5,931 nucleotides of DNA from Prevotella sp. CAG:891 (GTDB lineage: Bacteria > Bacteroidota > Bacteroidia > Bacteroidales > Bacteroidaceae). How positions within the stretch are numbered: position 1 is the first letter of the stretch; each line of letters opens with the position of its first letter. The DNA lies in assembly GCA_000437675.1 (NCBI GenBank), contig FR901810.1, positions 32,901 through 38,831 of the forward strand, given 5' to 3'. The position numbers and the translations under genes were made by a program. Shown piece by piece: positions 1 to 4,639 of the stretch. The notes below the pieces were generated by a model. It saw only the letters and a list, made by a program, of their open reading frames with translations, ran no database searches and was not told the DNA's origin.

Positions 1-794
1 AAATGTTTGAATGGGATTGGACTGATAAACAGGCTTTTTGGCGGCAGTTTCTGAGTGGCATATTCATTGTCATCGTGATGACCGGACTGGATCAGAACAT
101 GATGCAGAAAAACCTGACTTGCCGCAATTTGCGCGAGGCGCAGAAGGATATGTGTGTCTATGGTTTGGCTTTTTTGCCGGTGAATGCGCTGTTTTTGGGA
201 TTGGGCATTCTGCTTTCAACGCTCTGCGCCAACGAACAGCTGGCCGTGCCTTCGGGCGACGGCTTGCTGCCAGCCATGGTGAGTTCGGGGGTATTGGGCG
301 CGTGGGTGGTGGTGCCGTTTACCATAGGCATAGTGGCGGCGGCTTTTTCGAGTGCCGACTCGGCTCTCACAGCACTGACCACAACGGCATGCATCGACTT
401 GCTGCGCATTGAAGAACGGAACCTGACGGCCGAACAGGCACGACGCATACGTCGACGGGTACACGCGGTAATGGTGATGCTATTTTTGCTTTGCATGATT
501 CTGTTCCGCTTGGCCAATAACAACAATGTACTGAATGCCATCTATGTCATGGCGTCCTATACCTACGGTCCGCTGCTCGGACTGTATGCCTTCGGGCTTT
601 ACACGCGGCATGGAGTGACTGACCGCTGGGTGCCGCTGGTGTGCCTGGCTGCGCCCCTGGTGTGTGCTTGGCTCGATTACTTTGCGCCGCGCCTTTGGAA
701 CTACACCTTTGGCTACGAACTACTGCTGCTTAACGGCGTGCTTACGTTTGGCGGCCTTTGGCTCTTGCGTAGCCGAAAGGGGGGCTTGGGCTGA
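1..794 (+). CDS. Sodium:solute symporter (SSS family), C-terminal part
   Basis: This is the C-terminal 263 residues of an inner-membrane, sodium-coupled transporter; the frame is open to the window's left edge, so the ATG at 3 is probably an internal Met and the gene begins upstream. About six or seven hydrophobic segments are visible (around residues 15-28, 52-72, 100-117, 153-170, 176-200, 207-223 and 236-256, counting from that Met). GLDQNMMQKNL (28-38) is a conserved SSS loop. A113, S116 and S117 in AAAFSSADSALTA have the Ala-x-x-Ser-Ser spacing of the Na2 sodium site in vSGLT (Ala361, Ser364, Ser365), followed by the usual ALTT..CIDLL. The family transports sugars, amino acids, sialic acid and other solutes; the substrate cannot be told from this part. 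The last 25 codons overlap the end of the convergent PspC-domain gene. No intrinsic terminator is visible after the stop. Confidence 0.9.
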   Translation, partial: MFEWDWTDKQAFWRQFLSGIFIVIVMTGLDQNMMQKNLTCRNLREAQKDMCVYGLAFLPVNALFLGLGILLSTLCANEQLAVPSGDGLLPAMVSSGVLGAWVVVPFTIGIVAAAFSSADSALTALTTTACIDLLRIEERNLTAEQARRIRRRVHAVMVMLFLLCMILFRLANNNNVLNAIYVMASYTYGPLLGLYAFGLYTRHGVTDRWVPLVCLAAPLVCAWLDYFAPRLWNYTFGYELLLLNGVLTFGGLWLLRSRKGGLG

Positions 795-2555
795 GGGTAC
801 TATTTCAATATAACGAACGCCAAAATTCCAGGCGCTGGCACTCGTGGCTGAACGACCTACAAAGATGGGCATGTTCGTTATGCCGTAAGTAATGTCGCCG
901 CCTTTATGATAAAAGGGTACTGACTCGGCATAGCTCCAACCGCTCAGCCGACGGTGAATGTAGTTGTTCCAATCGGTTGAATCAATTTCGGCGGGAGCAA
1001 AACTCAGACGACTCACTTCATGACGGGTCAGGTGCTTAAGATTGCCGTTGTCTTGGGCATTGTCGGTCGGAATTTCAACGGGGACAATGTTTCCGCTGCC
1101 GGGTTGGGCGTAGACAAAGGCACCATTGCTTTTGGCATAGCCCACTACGCAGAGCCGATAGTAGCCTTCGGCAAAATACTCGGTGCGCTGCATATTGACG
1201 CGCATAGGCGTTTTCTTAGGGCCTTTTATGAAACGCAGATAGCTTTCGTTATTGTCTTCGCTGAAAAAAGTATTCGCCGATACATAGAGCCATTCGCGGT
1301 CGTTGCAGTTTTCGTAGGTTTTTACCTGCCAGTTGTTTTTCGCCAAAGATTGGCGGTCGTGTCTGCTCATGTAATAGCCATCCTGATATTCAATATTTCT
1401 TTCCTCTTGCTCCTCAATTGTGTTGAGTTTGATTGCAGCACAAATAATTGAAACCACGCAAACCGGTACAGAAAGCAGGCCGATGGTTATCAGCGTGAAG
1501 CGTGTGCCGCGGCGCATGGGGCTTTTCTCTGGGTCGTGGTTGAAGGTGCGTATCAGCAGCACAAGGGGAATGAACATGGCAATGAATCCGCTGATGCCGA
1601 TAATCCACATTGACCCTACAAATACAGGAGAATGTATGGCCGAAACAAAACTTTCATTAAACATGTCGGCAAGCCAAATGCTTGAACTTGTATCTATCAA
1701 CACGTAAAACATAAAGCCCAGCATACCTACAAAAAAGAGTAGCGGTGCGCCAAACACAAAGAACAAAGCGAACTTGATGAAAAGCACAACCAAACTGCCT
1801 AATGCGGAAAACAAACTGCGCACACTCGTGGGGCGGATGGGCGGCTGACTCGCGTGCTCCTGCGTTTCTTTAATCAAAAAATCGTTGAGCGACTGGGGCG
1901 TCACTTCAATGCCGCGCATGCGCAAACGGTCCTCGGCTGTGCGGGCTTGCGGAATGAGGACCCAGGCTATGAGGTATATGATACCAGCGGTAAAGAAACT
2001 GAATACCATGAGTATCACCATGAGTATGCGCCAAGGCAAGGGGTCGTTGGCACCAAAGAAATGACACAAACCCGAGGTTACACCGCCCAGCATCATGTCG
2101 TCGGGGTCGCGAAACAAACGACGACGCGATAACCAGTTTTCAATACGCTGAAACCAACCGGTATCTTCCGTCGGCGGGAAAGGAGGCTGAGGCGGCACTT
2201 CGTTAGTCGAATCATGCGGAGTTTCGCTCTCACCGTCTGTATCATGCTCTGCAGTTTCAGCATGGGGCATTTCGGTTTCTGCAGCCTGAGTTTCATCGTC
2301 CATCTCTTCGGGATTGCCGATGCGGTGAATAATGTCGCGCACATGGTCGATGTTGATGGCCTGAATGCCTTCGGCGCGCATATCCGTAAATATTTCGGCC
2401 ACGCGATGCTCAATGTCGTCAACTATTTCGTCGCCGTCCTCGCGCTGACTGAAATAGCGCTTCATATTGTCTAAATACTGTTCGAGCAACTTACACGCAT
2501 CTTCGTCGATGGCGTAAAGCGAACCAAACAGATTGATGGTTATATTCTTTTTCAT
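720..2555 (-). CDS. PspC-domain membrane protein with long C-terminal domain
   Basis: A 611-aa protein starting MKKNITINLFGSLYAID. Residues 1-88 form a soluble N-terminal domain typical of Bacteroidetes PspC proteins, with an acidic helix and IIHRIGNPEEMDDE. Residues 89-132 are an acidic, Pro-rich linker. The PspC domain (about 141-206) is clear: RRRLFRDPDDMMLGGVTSG, then LCHFFGANDPLPWRI and a membrane helix ending in IYLIAWVLIPQA. Further hydrophobic segments lie near 247-287 (one or two helices), 310-336 and 352-377. Residues 378-611 are a soluble C-terminal domain I do not recognise; the last 15 or so are Lys/Ala/Gln-rich. PspC proteins are linked to envelope stress in Proteobacteria, but the role of the Bacteroidetes form is unknown to me. 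It lies downstream of a PadR regulator on the same strand, a common pairing in this phylum, and probably shares its transcript because no promoter or terminator is evident in the spacer. Its last 25 codons and stop lie antisense to the symporter gene. Confidence 0.88.
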   Translation of the reverse strand: MKKNITINLFGSLYAIDEDACKLLEQYLDNMKRYFSQREDGDEIVDDIEHRVAEIFTDMRAEGIQAINIDHVRDIIHRIGNPEEMDDETQAAETEMPHAETAEHDTDGESETPHDSTNEVPPQPPFPPTEDTGWFQRIENWLSRRRLFRDPDDMMLGGVTSGLCHFFGANDPLPWRILMVILMVFSFFTAGIIYLIAWVLIPQARTAEDRLRMRGIEVTPQSLNDFLIKETQEHASQPPIRPTSVRSLFSALGSLVVLFIKFALFFVFGAPLLFFVGMLGFMFYVLIDTSSSIWLADMFNESFVSAIHSPVFVGSMWIIGISGFIAMFIPLVLLIRTFNHDPEKSPMRRGTRFTLITIGLLSVPVCVVSIICAAIKLNTIEEQEERNIEYQDGYYMSRHDRQSLAKNNWQVKTYENCNDREWLYVSANTFFSEDNNESYLRFIKGPKKTPMRVNMQRTEYFAEGYYRLCVVGYAKSNGAFVYAQPGSGNIVPVEIPTDNAQDNGNLKHLTRHEVSRLSFAPAEIDSTDWNNYIHRRLSGWSYAESVPFYHKGGDITYGITNMPIFVGRSATSASAWNFGVRYIEIVPSAQAPLSATQEPKAAKRKHAVKQQ

Positions 2556-2610
2556 GTGGTAGGTCTGTTAAAGGTGAAGGTGTTCATCTAATTTGAATAG
2601 ATTGGCTACA

Positions 2611-2739
2611 AGATTTGTTCGCCACTCGTTTTCCCATATTATTTATTACTTAGTCGTAGGGGCTTTCGCATCCGGAGACTCAGCTGAATCGTTTGGCCCA
2701 ATTTCAGCCGGAACCTCTGCGATTTCCGCAGCCGGAACC
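2611..2739. repeat. Direct repeat, copy 1 of padR 3' end
   Basis: These 129 bases match 2774-2902 at a constant offset of 163, with three mismatches (2680, 2683 and 2720). The copy contains the padR stop codon equivalent (2646-2648), the last codons of the tail, and about 35 bases of downstream sequence starting AGATTTGTTCGCC on the plus strand. It lies in the spacer between the PadR and PspC genes and is not part of the intact padR ORF. A shorter related unit is nested beside it: CTGAATCGTTTGG plus CAATTTCAGCCGGAA occurs near 2684, 2744 and 2847. Confidence 0.95.
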
Positions 2740-2773
2740 GCAACTGAATCGTTTGGCTCAATTTCAGCCGGAA
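2646..2773 (-). pseudogene. Orphan copy of the PadR C-terminal tail
   Basis: Read on the minus strand, this stretch is an open frame ending in TAA at 2646-2648. It encodes about 41 residues, beginning PAEIEPNDSVAVPAAEIAEV and ending SPDAKAPTTK, the same ending as the intact PadR. It has no start codon of its own and is out of frame with padR (offset 163, not divisible by three), so it is unlikely to be translated. It carries two VPAxEI/PNDS tail units where the intact gene keeps one. I infer that the gene once had a longer repetitive tail and that a tandem duplication brought a stop codon into the middle of it. An alternative is that duplication simply extended a non-coding spacer. Confidence 0.6.
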
Positions 2774-2902
2774 AGATTTGTTCGCCACTCGTTTTCCCAT
2801 ATTATTTATTACTTAGTCGTAGGGGCTTTCGCATCCGGAGACGCAACTGAATCGTTTGGCCCAATTTCAGCCGGAACCTCTGTGATTTCCGCAGCCGGAA
2901 CC
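2774..2902. repeat. Direct repeat, copy 2 (contains real padR end)
   Basis: Partner of the repeat at 2611-2739. This copy holds the functional end of padR: codons for roughly PAAEITEVPAEIGPNDSVA through APTTK and the stop at 2809-2811, plus 35 bases of downstream sequence. All three differences from copy 1 change the encoded residue when both are read in the tail frame (Thr/Ala in ITEV versus IAEV, and VA versus AE after PNDS). Confidence 0.95.
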
Positions 2903-3270
2903 ACATTCACTGCCGCACCTTCAATCGTTGCGAACTTTTGCGGCTCATACTCTTTAAGAATCGACACCGTATGTGCCAATTCGTTCCAAGCTCCGTCCAA
3001 TTCATTTAAAAACGCACGTCCCTCATCGGTCAGCGCATAATATTTACGCGGAGGCCCCTGCGTCGACTCTCGCCATTCGTACTGCAAAAGTCCGTCTTTC
3101 TTGAGCCTCGTCAGCAAGGGGTACAGCGTACCTTCCACCACAATCAGTTCAGCTTCCTTCAGCCGCCCGATGATGTAATTGGCATAGCCGGCTTCCCTGC
3201 TCAGCAGCAACAGCACGCAATATTCAAGCATGCCCTTGCGCATTTGCGATTTGGCATTTTCTACGTTCAT
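2809..3270 (-). CDS. PadR-family winged-helix transcriptional regulator
   Basis: A 153-aa DNA-binding regulator. The start is the ATG at 3268-3270 (MNVENAKSQMRKGMLEYCVL), because family homology begins there; an upstream in-frame ATG near 3411 would place the promoter and leader hairpin inside the coding region. The PadR winged helix spans about residues 8-90, with a helix-turn-helix core (GYANYIIGRLKEAELIVVEG), the family signature EGTLYPLLTRLKKDGLL (46-62) and the wing GPPRKYYALTDEGRAFL (72-88). A short C-terminal helix (92-108) would serve dimerisation. Residues from about 118 to 153 are an extra, low-complexity Pro/Ala/Glu tail with VPAAEI and VPAEI units, longer than the usual compact family members and affected by a tandem duplication. 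PadR proteins usually repress a neighbouring membrane-protein gene and themselves, so the downstream PspC gene is the likely target. The ligand is unknown. Confidence 0.92.
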   Translation of the reverse strand: MNVENAKSQMRKGMLEYCVLLLLSREAGYANYIIGRLKEAELIVVEGTLYPLLTRLKKDGLLQYEWRESTQGPPRKYYALTDEGRAFLNELDGAWNELAHTVSILKEYEPQKFATIEGAAVNVVPAAEITEVPAEIGPNDSVASPDAKAPTTK

Positions 3271-3302
3271 ACTTTCTTTCTTGTTTTTCGATAGAATCAA
3301 CC

Positions 3303-3350
3303 GATGCTTTCCCGACGGAAACGGTGCACTCATCCCGACATGAAAGCATC
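3303..3350 (-). promoter_or_regulatory. Stem-loop in the padR 5' leader
   Basis: GATGCTTTC (3303-3311) and GAAAGCATC (3342-3350) form a perfect 9-bp inverted repeat around a 30-base loop. In the RNA the loop can extend the fold with an inner CGGGA/UUCCG pairing. It lies just after the predicted transcription start, about 33 bases before the padR start codon, so the mRNA would begin almost at the hairpin. It may stabilise the 5' end or act in regulation. A protein-binding site in DNA is also possible. Confidence 0.6.
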
Positions 3351-3357
3351 GACATTG

Positions 3358-3389
3358 CAAAAGTAAGAACTTTTTAAGTACCTTGCAAT
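3358..3389 (-). promoter_or_regulatory. Promoter of padR, Bacteroidetes type
   Basis: On the minus strand, TACTTTTG (3365-3358) is a full match to the Bacteroidetes -7 element TAnnTTTG, and ATTG (3389-3386) lies 20 bases upstream as a three-of-four match to the -33 TTTG. The region further upstream is AT-rich, including the palindrome ATTTTTCAAAAAT at 3403-3415. Transcription would start near 3351-3354, giving a leader of about 80 bases. Confidence 0.65.
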
Positions 3390-3401
3390 ACATAGTACTA
3401 A
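3374..3401. promoter_or_regulatory. Possible PadR operator over the -33 region
   Basis: TTAAGTAC (3374-3381) and GTACTAA (3395-3401) form an imperfect inverted repeat that straddles the -33 element of the padR promoter. Between the arms is AATACAT, resembling a PadR half-site; on the minus strand ATGT is followed eight bases later by GTAC, a partial match to the ATGT-N8-ACAT pattern known for some PadR proteins. Its position suits autorepression, but the assignment is inference. Confidence 0.35.
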
Positions 3402-3532
3402 TATTTTTCAAAAATCAATACTTTACTCCATGTAAGGGGCGGTATTCACTGCGCAAAGCGTGAGAAAAATGTAAAGAGCGGGCGCAGAAAAAAGAAAAAA
3501 CACATGGCAAGGCTACTTTTTTTGACCATTTG

Positions 3533-3564
3533 CTTGTCTGCCTCGCACTTAATGACTACTTTTG
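3533..3564 (+). promoter_or_regulatory. Promoter of the pheL-pheA operon, Bacteroidetes type
   Basis: TACTTTTG (3557-3564) is a full match to the TAnnTTTG -7 element and identical to the -7 box of the divergent padR gene. CTTG (3533-3536) lies 20 bases upstream as a weak -33 element; a better TTTG at 3529-3532 is 24 bases away, longer than usual. Transcription would start near 3568-3571, giving a leader of about 240 bases before pheA, long enough for the small ORF and attenuator described below. Confidence 0.6.
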
Positions 3565-3571
3565 CTGTGCA

Positions 3572-3601
3572 TTTGGGCTTAGGCTTACTTGCATACCCAA
3601 A
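3572..3601 (+). promoter_or_regulatory. Possible 5'-end hairpin of the pheA leader RNA
   Basis: TTTGGG (3572-3577) and CCCAAA (3596-3601) can pair across an 18-base loop, at or just after the predicted transcription start. It begins eight bases after the -7 box, the same spacing as the larger hairpin in the padR leader. The stem is short and the loop long, so this may be chance. Confidence 0.3.
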
Positions 3602-3627
3602 AAACATCTGAAATAAACAAATTACGT

Positions 3628-3708
3628 ATGTTGGCTTCTGCATTCTTTTTTTACGGCTTTTATTTTTACTTTGCTGAACAAGCGAAGCGGGATGCCGTAT
3701 GCCAACAT
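3628..3708 (+). promoter_or_regulatory. Leader hairpin pairing the pheL start with its end
   Basis: ATGTTGGC (3628-3635), which includes the leader-peptide start codon, is perfectly complementary to GCCAACAT (3701-3708) next to its stop codon. GCAT (3640-3643) can add a pairing with ATGC (3692-3695). A smaller hairpin inside, CTTTGC (3669-3674) with GCGAAG (3682-3687, one G-U pair), would mask half of the antiterminator strand. These folds would compete with the antiterminator when no ribosome is stalled, and could also limit initiation on the leader ORF. Confidence 0.55.
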
Positions 3709-3711
3709 TAA
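3628..3711 (+). CDS. pheL: Phe/Tyr-rich leader peptide of the pheA attenuator
   Basis: A 27-codon ORF beginning MLASAFFFYGFYFYF and ending KRDAVCQH, with ATG at 3628-3630 and TAA at 3709-3711. Nine of residues 6-15 are aromatic: Phe at 6, 7, 8, 11, 13, 15 and Tyr at 9, 12, 14. The start follows an A-rich stretch (AAATAAACAAATTACGT), as expected in a phylum that rarely uses Shine-Dalgarno sites. It lies between the operon promoter and an antiterminator/terminator pair, with pheA 97 bases downstream of its stop. By analogy with E. coli pheL, the peptide itself should have no role; ribosome progress over its Phe and Tyr codons would report charged tRNA supply. The aromatic run ends nine bases before the antiterminator strand, the geometry needed for stalling to leave that strand free. 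No homology search was possible, so the call rests on composition, position and RNA structure together. Confidence 0.88.
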   Translation: MLASAFFFYGFYFYFAEQAKRDAVCQH

Positions 3712-3751
3712 ACATTTGACACACGAATAACTCATAAGGGTCCCGCTTCGC
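3682..3751 (+). promoter_or_regulatory. Antiterminator pairing of the pheA attenuator
   Basis: GCGAAGCGGGA (3682-3692), within the last third of the leader ORF, is a perfect 11-bp complement of TCCCGCTTCGC (3741-3751); T3693 and G3740 can add a wobble pair. The second strand is also the left arm of the terminator, so the two structures exclude each other. A ribosome stalled on most of the Phe/Tyr codons (3643-3669) would leave 3682-3692 exposed and favour this fold, allowing transcription into pheA. Confidence 0.85.
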
Positions 3752-3771
3752 AAGAAGACGGGACTTTTTTT
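3740..3771 (+). terminator. Intrinsic terminator (attenuator) before pheA
   Basis: GTCCCGCTTC (3740-3749) pairs with GAAGACGGGAC (3754-3764) as a 10-bp stem with one bulged A (3758), closed by a GCAA tetraloop of the GNRA type and followed directly by seven Ts (3765-3771). This is a strong intrinsic terminator located upstream of pheA with no complete gene other than the leader ORF before it, so it should act as an attenuator. It ends 37 bases before the pheA start codon. Confidence 0.9.
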
Positions 3772-3808
3772 GTTATCTGCTGTCGGAAGAAAGAAAGTTG
3801 AATCACTC

Positions 3809-4639
3809 ATGAAGAAAATTGCCATACAGGGCATACGCGGGTCGTTCCACGATATTGCCGCACACCAATATTTCGCCAACGAAGAAGTGGAACTGGTTTG
3901 CTGCCAAAGATTCGAGGACATTTTCACTGAAATGCGAAACGACAACAACTGTCTGGGCCTGATGGCCATTGAAAACACCATTGCCGGCAGTTTGCTACAC
4001 AACTACGAACTGCTGCGCGAAAGCGGCATGACGATTGTAGGCGAACACAAGCTACACATTGAACACAGCATCATGTGTCTGCCCAACGATGATTGGGATA
4101 CGATTACCGAAGTGAACTCCCACCCTGTGGCACTGGCACAATGCCGACACTTCCTAAGCGGAAAGCCGGACATAAAGGTGGTCGAAGCGGTCGATACTGC
4201 CGGAGCTGCCGAAATTATCAGCCGGAAACAAATGGCGGGACACGCTGCCATCTGTCATGCCGACGCGGCTCCGCTTTACGGCATGAAGGTTCTGGAACAG
4301 GGCATCGAGGACAACAAGCACAACTATACGCGCTTCCTCGTGATGAGCGACCCCTGGGGCGCAGATGCTTTGCGCAACGTGCGACAATCATCGAAAAGCA
4401 GCATGGTCTTTGCCCTGCCTCACGCTGAAGGCTCGTTATCTCAGGTGCTCAGTATTTTTTCATTTTATCACATCAATCTCACTAAAATTCAGTCGTTGCC
4501 CATCATTGGTCGCGAGTGGGAATATCTGTTCTATGTTGACGTTACCTACGCCGACTACACGCGCTACCTTCAAAGCATTGATGCAGTGCGTCCGCTGATG
4601 CGCGAACTTCAAATCTTAGGCGAATATGCAGGAAAATAA
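3809..4639 (+). CDS. pheA: Prephenate dehydratase with ACT domain
   Basis: A 276-aa, single-function enzyme converting prephenate to phenylpyruvate, the committed step to phenylalanine; cytosolic. The start chosen is ATG 3809 (MKKIAIQGIRGSFHDIAA), where family homology begins; the in-frame TTG at 3770 lies in the terminator T-run and would add 13 unrelated residues. The catalytic domain covers about 1-180: ENTIAGSLLHNYELL (55-69), NSHPVALAQC (103-112) and the catalytic TRF motif (Thr174-Arg175-Phe176 in NYTRFLV). An ACT domain follows at about 198-273. Its usual GALV is GSLS (208-211) and its usual ESRP, part of the Phe-feedback site, is QSLP (228-231). No chorismate mutase domain is fused; that activity is probably supplied by the gene starting at 5862. 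The first gene after the Phe/Tyr attenuator, it overlaps the aminotransferase gene by 14 bp, suggesting coupled translation. Confidence 0.96.
   Translation: MKKIAIQGIRGSFHDIAAHQYFANEEVELVCCQRFEDIFTEMRNDNNCLGLMAIENTIAGSLLHNYELLRESGMTIVGEHKLHIEHSIMCLPNDDWDTITEVNSHPVALAQCRHFLSGKPDIKVVEAVDTAGAAEIISRKQMAGHAAICHADAAPLYGMKVLEQGIEDNKHNYTRFLVMSDPWGADALRNVRQSSKSSMVFALPHAEGSLSQVLSIFSFYHINLTKIQSLPIIGREWEYLFYVDVTYADYTRYLQSIDAVRPLMRELQILGEYAGK

Noticed and set aside
1020..1451. Plus-strand ORF of 143 codons inside the PspC gene
   Set aside because: It is wholly antisense to a well-supported coding region and shows no family features.
2611..2902. CRISPR-like or phase-variation array
   Set aside because: Only two long copies plus nested fragments, with no regular short repeats and spacers and no simple-sequence tract.
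2593..3040. Two plus-strand ORFs with repeated SFGPISAG-like units
   Set aside because: They are antisense readings of the duplicated padR 3' end; the repeats arise from that duplication, and the minus-strand reading matches a real PadR protein.
3271..3411. Upstream ATG near 3411 as the padR start
   Set aside because: The extension is unlike PadR proteins, and it would put the -7 box and the 9-bp hairpin inside the coding region.
3446..3724. Minus-strand ORF of 92 codons across the pheA leader
   Set aside because: Low-complexity Lys/Phe composition, no family resemblance, and it lies antisense to the promoter, leader peptide and attenuator, which explain the same DNA better.
3770..3808. TTG at 3770 as a longer pheA start
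   Set aside because: It lies in the terminator T-run and adds 13 residues without family similarity; MKKIAIQG at 3809 fits the family N-terminus and has a purine-rich leader.
3565..3808. Riboswitch or T-box leader for pheA
   Set aside because: No T-box specifier stem or conserved antiterminator T-box sequence is visible, and the aromatic leader ORF with its competing hairpins accounts for the region.
3622..4002. Minus-strand ORF of 126 codons overlapping the start of pheA
   Set aside because: It is a shadow of pheA and the leader, with no recognisable domain.
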